From Clostridia bacterium (GTDB taxonomy: Bacteria; Bacillota_A; Clostridia; Monoglobales; Monoglobaceae): a stretch of DNA of 23,983 nt. The first letter of the stretch is position 1. Every line of letters begins with the position of its first letter. The position numbers were made by a program, and so were the translations under genes. The notes beneath the pieces were generated by a model. The model did not search any database, was not told the DNA's origin, and worked only from the letters and a program-made list of their open reading frames with translations. The stretch lies in contig JAFSDQ010000008.1 in NCBI GenBank assembly GCA_017436135.1, positions 1 to 23,983 of the forward strand, given 5' to 3'. Shown here one piece after another: positions 16,200 through 23,983 of the stretch.

Positions 16200-18650
16200 A
16201 TGTTTGAAGACAGATTGACAGAACGGGCAAAAGAAGCCCTTAACTTTGCTGCAGAAGCAGCTCTTGAAATGGGTCAGAGCTATGTGGGCACGGAGCATCT
16301 TCTTGTAGGTCTTATAAGAGAGAATCAGGGTGTTGCAGCAAAAATTCTTGAATCCAACAATATTACCGATGAAGCAGTGACTGACAAAATTGCTTCACTT
16401 ATCGGAACAGGCGAGCCCATCAGCGGAATTTCTCCCGAGGCAACTCCCAGAACAAAGCGTGTACTGCAGAATAGCTATGTTGAAGCAAGACGCCTTGGTC
16501 ATAATTACGTAGGCACAGAGCATCTGCTAATTGCCGCACTCAGAGAGAGCGAAAGCATTGCTGTTAAAATTCTTGTAGAGCTTGGGGTATCTCCTCAAAA
16601 GCTTTATAACGAAATTTTAAATCTTCTCCGTGACGGCGAGGATACAGGAGAGTTTGCTGCTGAAAATAACAATGGCAACAGGGAAAGCAAAAAATCAAAC
16701 ACTCCTACTCTTATGAAGTTTGGCCGTGACCTTACTAAAATGGCTAAAGAGGAAAAGCTTGACCCTGTTATCGGCAGAGATGATTCCATAGAGCGTGTCG
16801 TTCAGATACTCAGCCGAAGAACAAAAAACAACCCCTGTCTTATCGGCGAGCCAGGTGTTGGTAAAACTGCGGTAGCCGAGGGCCTTGCACAAAAGATTGT
16901 ATCGGGAAGTGTCCCTGAAATTCTCAAAGACAAAAAGGTAATTGCTCTTGATATGTCCTCAATGATTGCAGGGGCAAAATACAGAGGTGAATTTGAAGAA
17001 AGACTCAAATCTGCCATGGGTGAAATTCACAAGGCAGGAAACATAATTTTATTTATCGACGAGCTTCACACCATAATCGGAGCAGGTGCCGCAGAGGGGG
17101 CAATTGATGCTGCAAACATACTGAAACCCGCCCTTGCAAGAGGCGAAATTCAGGTTATCGGCGCAACCACCCTTGAAGAATACAGAAAATATGTAGAAAA
17201 GGATGCAGCTCTTGAGCGTCGTTTTCAGCCAATTACTCTCAACGAGCCTACCCCTGAAGAGAGCATTCAAATTTTAAAGGGCATCCGTGATAAATACGAG
17301 GCGCATCACAGAGTAAAAATTACCGATAAAGCCATTGAGGCAGCTGTAAATATGTCTATAAGATATATTTCTGACAGGTTTTTGCCCGACAAGGCAATAG
17401 ACCTTGTAGACGAAGCAGCGTCAAGAATTCGCATAAAAACCTTGACAGCTCCCCCTGATATTAAGGATTTGGAAAACAAAATTGCAGAGCTTCGCAAGGA
17501 GAAAGAGGCGGCAATTACCATTCAGAATTACGAAGAGGCAGCAAAGTTGCGTGACAAGGAAAAACAGCTTGCCGACGAGCTTGCATCCACTAAAAACGAG
17601 TGGTCAAAAAACAGCAACTCTGCCGAAGCCGTTGTAAGCGAAAACGAAATTGCTGAAATTATTGCAATGTGGACAGGAATTCCCGTAAAATCCATAGAGG
17701 AAAGCGAGAGCGAAAGACTGCTCAAGCTTGAGGAAATTCTTCATCAAAGAGTTGTGGGTCAGGGAGAAGCCGTGACCTCCGTTGCAAAGGCAATCCGCCG
17801 TGGAAGAGTTGGACTGAAAGACCCCAAAAGACCTATCGGCTCTTTCATCTTCCTGGGCCCCACAGGAGTTGGTAAAACTGAACTTTCCAAAGCCTTGGCA
17901 GAGGCAATGTTTGGGGACGAGGATTCTATGATTAGAATTGATATGTCCGAATATATGGAAAAGCATACCGTTTCCCGACTTGTAGGCTCTCCTCCAGGGT
18001 ATGTTGGCTACGAGGAAGGCGGTCAGCTGACAGAAAAGGTTCGCAGAAAACCATATTCAGTAATTCTGTTTGACGAAATAGAAAAGGCTCACCCCGACGT
18101 ATTTAATATACTTCTTCAGATTTTAGAGGACGGAATACTCACCGATTCTCAAGGCAGACGGGTTGATTTCAGAAACACAGTTGTTATTATGACCTCTAAT
18201 TTAGGTGCAAGACGCATTACTGACCATAAAAGCCTGGGCTTCTCGGCAGGAGATGATACCGCAGACCGCAACTACGAGCAAATCAAGTCCGATGTAATGA
18301 GCGAGGTAAAGCAAGCCTTTAAGCCTGAATTTTTAAATCGTATTGACGAAATTATAGTCTTCCATCAGCTCAATGCAGATGACATTAAGGCAATTGCAGA
18401 AAAAATGCTTGAACAGCTTATAACAAGACTTTCTGACAATAATATATCTGCTGAGTTTACAGAAGAGGCGCTTTCGGGAATTGCAAAAGAAGGCTTTGAT
18501 CCTGTATATGGCGCAAGACCTATCCGCAGAGTAATTCAAAACTCTATTGAGGATTTAATTGCCGAAAAAATGCTTGACGGAACTATAGCAGAGGGTGATA
18601 ACATCAAAATTACCTTTGCAGATGGCAAATTCAATTGCGAAAAAAACTGA
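16200..18650 (+). CDS. clpC: ClpC, AAA+ unfoldase of the ClpCP protease
   Basis: An 816-residue Hsp100 protein. Two N-terminal repeats (about 5-70 and 80-145) each contain VGTEHLL, whose Glu residues recognise phosphoarginine in the family. D1 has Walker A GEPGVGKT (216-223) and Walker [10 protein letters not shown] middle domain with a UVR-like motif (about 430-455) serves MecA-type adaptors. D2 has GPTGVGKT (553-560) and [17 protein letters not shown] at 679-681 is the ClpP-docking loop. All motifs are intact. It starts 20 bp after mcsB. clpP is not in this window. Confidence 0.98.
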   Translation: MFEDRLTERAKEALNFAAEAALEMGQSYVGTEHLLVGLIRENQGVAAKILESNNITDEAVTDKIASLIGTGEPISGISPEATPRTKRVLQNSYVEARRLGHNYVGTEHLLIAALRESESIAVKILVELGVSPQKLYNEILNLLRDGEDTGEFAAENNNGNRESKKSNTPTLMKFGRDLTKMAKEEKLDPVIGRDDSIERVVQILSRRTKNNPCLIGEPGVGKTAVAEGLAQKIVSGSVPEILKDKKVIALDMSSMIAGAKYRGEFEERLKSAMGEIHKAGNIILFIDELHTIIGAGAAEGAIDAANILKPALARGEIQVIGATTLEEYRKYVEKDAALERRFQPITLNEPTPEESIQILKGIRDKYEAHHRVKITDKAIEAAVNMSIRYISDRFLPDKAIDLVDEAASRIRIKTLTAPPDIKDLENKIAELRKEKEAAITIQNYEEAAKLRDKEKQLADELASTKNEWSKNSNSAEAVVSENEIAEIIAMWTGIPVKSIEESESERLLKLEEILHQRVVGQGEAVTSVAKAIRRGRVGLKDPKRPIGSFIFLGPTGVGKTELSKALAEAMFGDEDSMIRIDMSEYMEKHTVSRLVGSPPGYVGYEEGGQLTEKVRRKPYSVILFDEIEKAHPDVFNILLQILEDGILTDSQGRRVDFRNTVVIMTSNLGARRITDHKSLGFSAGDDTADRNYEQIKSDVMSEVKQAFKPEFLNRIDEIIVFHQLNADDIKAIAEKMLEQLITRLSDNNISAEFTEEALSGIAKEGFDPVYGARPIRRVIQNSIEDLIAEKMLDGTIAEGDNIKITFADGKFNCEKN

Positions 18651-18667
18651 TTTCAATGTAATATGAA

Positions 18668-18703
18668 AACGGCGTGCTTTTACCAAAGGAAAATCACGCC
18701 GTT
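18668..18703 (+). terminator. Hairpin after clpC, probable terminator
   Basis: AACGGCGTG and CACGCCGTT form a perfect 9-bp stem, extended by TTTT/AAAA around a small loop. The 3' side is AT-rich but lacks a clean T-run, so termination may be partial. Confidence 0.65.
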
Positions 18704-18782
18704 AATAATAACCGCTTTGTTCCGAAAACGCCCCATCCACCATAATTTGAACTAAAATGATGTATTTCTGTTCTTTTTTATA

Positions 18783-18811
18783 TTGACTTTAGGGACGAAC
18801 TATGGTATTAT
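18783..18811 (+). promoter_or_regulatory. Promoter for the GH20-like gene
   Basis: TTGACT (18783-18788) and TATTAT (18806-18811) are 17 bp apart. The start site would be near 18818. The GGTCAAA just after it is a single CtsR-like heptad without a partner. Confidence 0.65.
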
Positions 18812-18855
18812 TCGGTCAAATTTAAAAAACTAATAAACTCGGAGGGATTTTTGAT

Positions 18856-19857
18856 ATGAAAAAATCAGACAAAATGTGGGCTCTTTATATTCCTCTTCCT
18901 TATTCTCTTGATGACGAAAAGAAACGGACAAGAGAGTTTGACCAGGAGGTTTGGGACTATGTAATAGATGAGGCCTCAAGGATTGGTATAAACACCATTG
19001 TTCTTGGAATAAACAACGCCATTGAGTTTCATTCTCATCCTGAGATTGCCGCAAAGGGTGCGTGGACACAGAAAAAGCTTCACGATGAACTTGCAAAATG
19101 CAGAGAGAAAAACATTAAGGTTATTCCAATGATGAACTTTGCCTCATCCCATGATGATTGGCTTTGCCAGTATCATCGCAAAATTTGTACACCTGAATAT
19201 TATCAGGTATGTAATGATATTATAAAAGAAGCCTACGAAATGTTTGAGCATCCCGAATACATACATCTTGCAATGGACGAAGAAGACGCAAAGCATGTAA
19301 AGACCCAAAGACTTGCAGTATACAGACAGGGAGAGCTTTATTGGCACGACCTCCGTTTTTATGTTGATTGCGTAAAAGCAACAGGTGCAAAACCGTGGAT
19401 GTGGACAGACCCGCTCTTTGACCATCCCGAAGAATTTATAAAGAGATTTGACCCTGATGAGATTTTACTCTCACCTTGGTATTATAACGCATTTAACAGA
19501 GAAAACTGGACACCCATTTCCTCAAGAGAGGTTTATCTCACCTACTACAACGAGGGCGAGTATAAAAATATGGGCATCCAATTTGTTGAAGAAGACCCAT
19601 TCCTTGTAAGGGTTAGAGAGGTTGCAATTCCTCTTCTGGAAAAGGGCTTTAGATATGTTCCCTGTGCATCTGTCTGCAATAAATGTGACTGCAATCATTC
19701 AGAGCTTGTAGAATATTTTAAGACAAACGCAACAGAAGAACAAATCCCCGGATATATTTCTGCACCCTGGGGTTCTGTTACCAAAGAAGACAAATATCGT
19801 TTAGAGGATACCTTCAGGTTCTATAAGGAAGCCATGGATAAACACTACAAAGAATAA
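18856..19857 (+). CDS. TIM-barrel protein with GH20-like Asp-Glu motif
   Basis: A 333-residue cytoplasmic protein with no signal peptide. The segment IHLAMDEED (D141-E142) resembles the catalytic HxGxDE motif of family 20 hexosaminidases, where Asp orients the substrate acetamido group and Glu is the acid/base. Alternating strands such as VIPMMNF, WMWTDP and ILLSPWYY fit a barrel, and the repeated Trp residues fit a sugar site. GH20 catalytic domains are similar in size, so this could be a minimal enzyme. A cluster CNKCDCNH near 275 is unusual. GGAGGG lies 9 nt before the ATG. It has its own promoter and is followed by a bidirectional terminator. The assignment is by motif only. Confidence 0.65.
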   Translation: MKKSDKMWALYIPLPYSLDDEKKRTREFDQEVWDYVIDEASRIGINTIVLGINNAIEFHSHPEIAAKGAWTQKKLHDELAKCREKNIKVIPMMNFASSHDDWLCQYHRKICTPEYYQVCNDIIKEAYEMFEHPEYIHLAMDEEDAKHVKTQRLAVYRQGELYWHDLRFYVDCVKATGAKPWMWTDPLFDHPEEFIKRFDPDEILLSPWYYNAFNRENWTPISSREVYLTYYNEGEYKNMGIQFVEEDPFLVRVREVAIPLLEKGFRYVPCASVCNKCDCNHSELVEYFKTNATEEQIPGYISAPWGSVTKEDKYRLEDTFRFYKEAMDKHYKE

Positions 19858-19884
19858 GTACAATATAAGCTTATAAATCCATCA

Positions 19885-19915
19885 AAAAACCACATTGCTT
19901 TGCAATGTGGTTTTT
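19885..19915. terminator. Bidirectional intrinsic terminator
   Basis: AAAAACCACATTGC-ttt-GCAATGTGGTTTTT is a perfect 14-bp stem with A and T runs at its ends. It separates the convergent GH20-like and FAD oxidoreductase genes and suits both. Confidence 0.93.
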
Positions 19916-19926
19916 GTAGTTTCATT

Positions 19927-21693
19927 TTATTTAATATTTATAGAAAAGATATTAACCTCATGGTCACCATAAGAAGAAACAGGAGTTATTCTTACTCCGC
20001 TGCACTTCTTGTCCACAAAACATTTTAATACTCTTTTGCGGTTGTCTTTAATGTTCAGTTCTTCCTCCCATTCTCCCTTTTCTGACAAAAATTCTATTTT
20101 TATATCTTTTACCAGAGTTGTGGGCAAATGTATGGGCTTTAATCCCAAGGGAATATTGGAAACAGTATCCCGTGTTACAAGATGGTCCCCTCCGCCTATA
20201 GTCTTTCTGTTAAGGTCGGAATCCAAAACTATTTTTATTTCTTTTACATCTTCACTCTTATCAAATTTAATTTCAATAAAACTGCCAAGCTTTCCTCTCC
20301 AGCAGTTTTCTTCGTTTCCTACCTTTCTGTCAACACCATTGCGGAGCTTTTCCCCGTTTACACCATTTGTTTTAATTTCAGAGTTTTCAATAATCTCTGA
20401 CATTTTCATTTTATTCCCCGGCAGATAACAATCGTCTTCCATAAGGGTTTGTTTAAGCAGTTCTAATTTGTTTTGGTAAACCTCATGGGGCAAAAGCTTG
20501 TGGGTAACCGCAATCCATGCCGCAGTTCCGACAGCCTGACCGATTGTTGCACACGTCCCCATGACTCTTGTAGCACTTAAGGCGCTATGGGTTACGCTGA
20601 TATTTCTTCCTGCAAAAAATAAGTTGCTGATATTTTTTGAATAAAGACTTCTGTATGGAATTCCAAAAGGTGATGGGGCAGGGTGATATATTGTTGGCAA
20701 TTCAGAAGAAAAGATACCATCAGGATTGTGGTCATCCATAGACCAGCCGCCATAGGCTACCGTGTCCTCAAACTTTCCGCCCCCCTCAATATCATTTTGA
20801 TTCATTATGTATTCACCTATATATCTGCGGCTTTCCCTTTTTCCGGGCAGGTAGCCTACCCAATCAAGCTCCCAATTATCTGCATCACATTCTCCGCTGT
20901 TTTTGATGTAATCCCATATACCATAGGCAATTGACAAAAGCTCATCACGGATTTCCTCTGTGTCTGCTATTGTGTCCCGAGTTCCGCCTATTTCCAGATA
21001 CCAGAAATTCTCTCCCGGATCTTTAATTCCGCTATAGCGATTTTTTAATTCTTCTTTAGTAAACTTATATGCCCATTCCGGCGGAATAAACTCTCGTTTT
21101 TCATTTGTTTCCCGTGCCTGAATAAGACAGCTGTGCCCCATAGTTTTCTTGTCTGCAGTTATCGGTGCAATACTCTCATTATACCTCTCTCTCTCTTCTC
21201 TGCCCATAAAATATTTTGCCCCCGAAAGAGGCGCCAAAATACTGTCCCCTGAGCAATCTGAAAAAAACTTTGCCGAAACTGTATGATATGTTTGTGTCGT
21301 CATTTGCCAGCCTGTAACAGTAACTATTTTTTCTCCGTCCATTTGGCAGTCATTACAAGTGCAATTCAACAAGGAAACAATGTTTTCCTCATTTTTAATA
21401 AATTCAAACAATATGCTGTCCCACACAGGATATCCTCTGTAGGGATTTCTGTACATGTTTTCAAGGCTGATTTCCTCTAAAATCCCTGTTTCACGGTTAT
21501 TGTCCCCCCGGGCACCGGAAATCCACATTCTTACCTCACTTGATGCATTTCCCCCATACATTGGTCTGTCATGCATTATAACAACCTTAAGTCCGTGCCT
21601 CGCCGCAGCAATCGCCGCACACATACCGGCTATTCCTCCCCCAACAACACAAAAATTGCATTCATGGTTAATATTTTTAAGTTTTTTGTTCAA
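19927..21693 (-). CDS. FAD-dependent oxidoreductase (FAD_oxidored family) with extra C-terminal domain
   Basis: A 588-residue protein. GGGIAG at 18-23 begins the FAD-binding fold, followed by MYGGNASSEVRMWISGA, typical of the PF12831 family. The segment NLFFAGRNISVTHSALSATRVMGTC is written here only by its anchors: FAGRN and ATRVMGTC close the FAD site. About 130 C-terminal residues (after ~455) look beta-rich and discoidin/galactose-binding-like (LGSFIEIKFDKSEDVKEIKI). There is no signal peptide. TTG 21693 is chosen because GGGAGG (21702-21707) is 8 nt upstream; the GTG at 21714 would put this site inside the gene. It is divergent from the AraC/PocR gene. The substrate, possibly a sugar derivative, is unknown. 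Confidence 0.85.
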   Translation of the reverse strand: MNKKLKNINHECNFCVVGGGIAGMCAAIAAARHGLKVVIMHDRPMYGGNASSEVRMWISGARGDNNRETGILEEISLENMYRNPYRGYPVWDSILFEFIKNEENIVSLLNCTCNDCQMDGEKIVTVTGWQMTTQTYHTVSAKFFSDCSGDSILAPLSGAKYFMGREERERYNESIAPITADKKTMGHSCLIQARETNEKREFIPPEWAYKFTKEELKNRYSGIKDPGENFWYLEIGGTRDTIADTEEIRDELLSIAYGIWDYIKNSGECDADNWELDWVGYLPGKRESRRYIGEYIMNQNDIEGGGKFEDTVAYGGWSMDDHNPDGIFSSELPTIYHPAPSPFGIPYRSLYSKNISNLFFAGRNISVTHSALSATRVMGTCATIGQAVGTAAWIAVTHKLLPHEVYQNKLELLKQTLMEDDCYLPGNKMKMSEIIENSEIKTNGVNGEKLRNGVDRKVGNEENCWRGKLGSFIEIKFDKSEDVKEIKIVLDSDLNRKTIGGGDHLVTRDTVSNIPLGLKPIHLPTTLVKDIKIEFLSEKGEWEEELNIKDNRKRVLKCFVDKKCSGVRITPVSSYGDHEVNIFSINIK

Positions 21694-21743
21694 AATTATA
21701 ACCTCCCAAAACACAAAGATATCCCTTATAAAGATATTTACTC

Positions 21744-21772
21744 TTGATTTACACTTGGGTTTATTATATAAT
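21744..21772 (+). promoter_or_regulatory. Promoter for the PocR-AraC regulator
   Basis: TTGATT (21744-21749) and TATAAT (21767-21772) are separated by 17 bp. The start site would be near 21779, about 60 nt before the ATG. Confidence 0.65.
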
Positions 21773-21776
21773 AAAC
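21759..21776. promoter_or_regulatory. 18-bp perfect palindrome over the -10 box
   Basis: GTTTATTATATAATAAAC is perfectly symmetric and covers the regulator's -10. Its symmetry also creates a TATAAT on the minus strand (21768-21763), which could serve the divergent FAD gene, though no good minus -35 is visible. It is a candidate autoregulatory site. Confidence 0.4.
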
Positions 21777-21838
21777 AAAAAACCTATTCCTTAAAAATAC
21801 AATGCAAAAACTTTAAAATACTGAACAGGAGTTTTTAT

Positions 21839-22675
21839 ATGATAGAAGATATTTATAACTATATCTCCTTTTTAAGCAAGGAATACAACTTAAGTATCAG
21901 CATTCACAACGGAAAAAGAAATGCCAGCAAGCTTATTGACAGCCTTATTCCCTATAATATTCATCGCAACCCCTACTGCCTTTTTATTACGTCCGAAATA
22001 GACAGACATAATCAATGTGTAGAGTTTCAGCAAACCTTAAGGGAAAAGTGCGGCAAAGATATTTTCTGCGAAACCTGTCATTGCGGCGTCAAGCAATATA
22101 TAATCCCAATTGCCGATGAAGAAGAACTGTCAGGTTTTATATGTGTCGGAAGCTACAAAGGCAATATAGATATTGCCGCAGAGTATGCCGAAGAAAATAA
22201 TATTCCCATAAAAAATATTTCCGAGAAATATCAGCTCCATCTCAAGGATAATTTGCCTGACGAAACCTTGACAAAAACACTGATTAAACCCTTGTGCGCA
22301 ATGCTTTCCGTCCTATTTAGACAAAATCCCCACCACAACTGTAAAACAGAGGATAATTTATACAACCATATTCTTTCTGTTATCCATGCAAAAGCATTTA
22401 GTAAAATAACAATAAGCGATATTGCGGAGGCGTGCTACTGCAGTCCATCCTTTGCAAGCAGAACATTTAAAAGAAAGAGCGGTACTACCATAAATCAATA
22501 CATAACCTCTTTGCGTATGAAAAAAGCTGAAAAACTGCTTATTGAATCAGATATTAGCATAACAGATGTTGCGTATTCCTGTGGTTTTAGCGACTCCAAC
22601 TATTTTGTAGCAGCCTTTAGCAAAAGTCATAAAATATCACCCCTTAAATTCAGAAAAAGTATGAAATACCTGTAA
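21839..22675 (+). CDS. AraC-family regulator with PocR sensory domain
   Basis: A 278-residue transcription factor. Residues about 5-165 look like a PocR ligand-sensing domain, with the cluster C77-x2-C80-x-C82 (FCETCHCGV) and the following beta strands YIIPI and GFICVG. Residues about 180-278 are an AraC-type double helix-turn-helix: ISDIAEACYCSPSFASRTF, then ITDVAYSCGFSDSNYF and the end signature ISPLKFRK. AGGAG precedes ATG 21839 by 7 nt; the frame is open further upstream but has no comparable ribosome site. It is divergent from the FAD oxidoreductase, the usual arrangement for a local activator. PocR domains are known to sense small organic molecules; its ligand is not known. Confidence 0.88.
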   Translation: MIEDIYNYISFLSKEYNLSISIHNGKRNASKLIDSLIPYNIHRNPYCLFITSEIDRHNQCVEFQQTLREKCGKDIFCETCHCGVKQYIIPIADEEELSGFICVGSYKGNIDIAAEYAEENNIPIKNISEKYQLHLKDNLPDETLTKTLIKPLCAMLSVLFRQNPHHNCKTEDNLYNHILSVIHAKAFSKITISDIAEACYCSPSFASRTFKRKSGTTINQYITSLRMKKAEKLLIESDISITDVAYSCGFSDSNYFVAAFSKSHKISPLKFRKSMKYL

Positions 22676-22712
22676 AAATTATAGTGATTTTTTTGATTGA
22701 TGCAAAAGGAAT

Positions 22713-22726
22713 GAGCCGCAAGGCTC
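22713..22726 (+). terminator. Short GC hairpin after the regulator
   Basis: GAGCC-gcaa-GGCTC forms a stem with a GNRA-type loop between the convergent regulator and lipoprotein genes. No T-run follows it closely on either strand, so its role as a terminator is weakly supported. Confidence 0.35.
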
Positions 22727-22746
22727 GCTCCCAGGATTTAATGATT

Positions 22747-23298
22747 TTATTCTTTCTCTGTTATATTGAACAGCTCAACCAATTCCTTCATTGCATCAAA
22801 GGAGATAAAGCAATCTTGATTATCATACCCATAAATGCTCTCTCCCGATGCATATTTAATATCAAGCTTTGCACCAAACATATCAGGAAGTCCGCTTACC
22901 TTGCTGATATAACCATTATGCTGTGCAAAATTATATCTTGCTGCGATTTCCTGAAGTCTTGTCATAAATGATGCGTCCGCTGTAAAAGTGTATTCTTCTC
23001 CATCACCTGACCTGTCGCGCCATTTGATTTCAGATTTAACATTTCCATCTTCCAAAACAGCACTCAATTTATAATTTCTCCCGTCAAGCTCGCTTTCTTC
23101 CTCTAAAACAACAGTATAAAGTGAAGCCTCGCACTCAAAGCTGATTATTTCTGTTGATTCTATAACCTTTGGTGAATCCTCGCCACTATTATATGTTTTG
23201 ACCCCGCCATCAATAATATCAGTATTATGCGAAGAAAGTCCGCATCCATTAAAACCTATTGTCATAAGCAAGATAATGCTTGTTATAATTCGTGACAT
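22747..23298 (-). CDS. Putative small lipoprotein, function unknown
   Basis: A 183-residue exported protein. The N-terminus has a short basic start and a hydrophobic stretch (IITSIILLMTIGF), then Asn-Gly-Cys with C19 as the likely lipidated cysteine. The -2 residue (Asn) and -3 residue (Phe) are not ideal for a lipobox, so lipidation is likely but not certain. The mature part is acidic and mixed alpha/beta, with no recognised domain. AAGGAG lies 8 nt before the ATG. It begins 12 bp after the SPFH/zinc-ribbon gene ends and is probably co-transcribed with it. Confidence 0.72.
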   Translation of the reverse strand: MSRIITSIILLMTIGFNGCGLSSHNTDIIDGGVKTYNSGEDSPKVIESTEIISFECEASLYTVVLEEESELDGRNYKLSAVLEDGNVKSEIKWRDRSGDGEEYTFTADASFMTRLQEIAARYNFAQHNGYISKVSGLPDMFGAKLDIKYASGESIYGYDNQDCFISFDAMKELVELFNITEKE

Positions 23299-23310
23299 AT
23301 TACCAGCTCC

Positions 23311-23983
23311 TTACTTTGCATCATTCTCGTCAAATACATCGCCGCATTCAGGACAGAACTTCGGAGGATTTTGAGGATCTTCGGGAGTCCATCCGCATTT
23401 GTCGCACTTGTAAAGTGGTGCGCCTGCAGGCTTTGGCTTACCGCAATTCTGACAGAATTTGCCTAAATTTGTTGCACCGCACTCACAAGCCCATCCCTCT
23501 GCCGGAGCAGGTGCAGGCTGGGGCTTACCGCAGTTCTGGCAGAACTTGCCTGTGTTCTGTGTGCCACAGGAACAAGTCCATCCGTCCTGTGCCGGAGCAA
23601 TACCGCCGCCAACGGGCTGATTAACCATTGTATTTTGAGTGGTATTTGCACCCTGCATAAAGCCTGACATACCGCCCATCATATTTCCTGCCATGCCCAT
23701 ACCCATAAAGCCTGCCATAGCACCGTTAGGATTAGCAGCAGCAGTTCCCATAGCTTGAGCTGTTGCACCTGCCATATGACCACGAAGCATATTTGCATCT
23801 CTGCCCATAGCGGTAGAGCGCTGATATTCCAGGATTCTTGCTTCATCTTCTTCGCTTGCACTGACGGACGATACACCGAATTCTACGATTTCAACGCCTC
23901 GTCTGTCTCTCCACTTGGAAGAAAGAATTTCGTTGAGTTCGTCTGCAATCTGCATTGTGTATGCAGGAATAGCCGCATAGTAG
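23311..23983 (-). CDS. SPFH-domain/zinc-ribbon protein, C-terminal part (runs off the window)
   Basis: About 223 residues are visible; the reading frame stays open to the window's right edge, so the internal Met at 23955 is not the start. The visible N-terminal part (YYAAIPAYTMQIADELNE and KWRDRRGVEIVEFGVSS) looks like the end of an SPFH domain of the YdjL/'virion core'-like type. A low-complexity stretch rich in Gly, Met and Ala follows (GMGMAGNMMGGMSGF). Three zinc-binding modules end the protein: two near-identical CxC...CQNC ribbons and a rubredoxin-like one (CDKCGW...CPEC). The twin ribbons are a 29-codon tandem repeat (23435-23521 and 23522-23608). Such proteins are thought to organise membrane-associated assemblies. 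The lipoprotein gene follows in the same direction. Confidence 0.8.
   Translation of the reverse strand, partial: YYAAIPAYTMQIADELNEILSSKWRDRRGVEIVEFGVSSVSASEEDEARILEYQRSTAMGRDANMLRGHMAGATAQAMGTAAANPNGAMAGFMGMGMAGNMMGGMSGFMQGANTTQNTMVNQPVGGGIAPAQDGWTCSCGTQNTGKFCQNCGKPQPAPAPAEGWACECGATNLGKFCQNCGKPKPAGAPLYKCDKCGWTPEDPQNPPKFCPECGDVFDENDAK

Noticed and set aside
18814..18820. Second CtsR site (GGTCAAA) before the GH20-like gene
   Set aside because: Only one heptad is present, with no partner at the required 3-nt spacing.
21455..21838. 128-residue N-terminal extension of the AraC regulator
   Set aside because: It overlaps the FAD gene and both promoters; the PocR domain and the ribosome site fit a start at 21839.

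Overview
The window looks like a chromosomal segment from an anaerobic, low- to mid-GC member of the Clostridia (Firmicutes), probably a gut or rumen type. The evidence is a class 3 stress operon in the Firmicutes order ctsR-mcsA-mcsB-clpC with a CtsR operator, a mecA adaptor gene, a cdaA-cdaR c-di-AMP pair, strong AGGAGG-type ribosome binding sites, sigma-A-like promoters and many intrinsic terminators. Exact taxonomy cannot be read from the sequence. No insertion sequence, phage gene, CRISPR array, tRNA or rRNA was found.

Layout. 1-534 is non-coding and holds a tandem array of small, mutually different hairpins, each joined to the next by the same 7-nt word (ATATCGA, later its complement TCGATAT). 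A 110-bp block of it occurs twice, 246 bp apart. 535-5399 (minus strand) is an operon proS - cdaA - cdaR - COG2509 FAD-dependent dehydrogenase, driven by a consensus promoter at 5441-5469. 5582-11501 (plus) is a carbohydrate region: a cytoplasmic glycoside hydrolase family 2 enzyme, then a Gfo/Idh/MocA oxidoreductase with a divergent NagB-type sugar-phosphate isomerase, then a second Gfo/Idh/MocA oxidoreductase. There are separate promoters before the first, second and fourth genes, and possible operators before the first two. 11570-12196 (minus) is a MecA-type ClpC adaptor. 12203-12805 is intergenic; it carries promoters in both directions and a probable structured RNA of about 150 nt with 6S-like architecture. 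12806-13951 (plus) is rsmD and a conserved coiled-coil protein. 14031-18650 is the CtsR-controlled ctsR-mcsA-mcsB-clpC operon. 18856-19857 (plus) is a TIM-barrel protein with a GH20-like His...Asp-Glu motif. 19927-21693 (minus) is an FAD-dependent oxidoreductase with an extra C-terminal domain, divergent from a PocR-AraC regulator (21839-22675). 22747-23983 (minus) is a small lipoprotein preceded by an SPFH/zinc-ribbon protein that runs off the right edge.

How the parts fit. McsB (arginine kinase), McsA (its activator), ClpC (unfoldase), CtsR (repressor) and MecA (adaptor) make a nearly complete ClpC proteolysis system within about 7 kb; only clpP is missing. The two sugar blocks flank this housekeeping core and look like local glycan-degradation modules, with the AraC/PocR regulator as a candidate controller. 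The substrate cannot be read from sequence.

The least explained items are the hairpin array at 1-356 and the RNA-like element at 12526-12678. I saw no clear new defence or mobile system.
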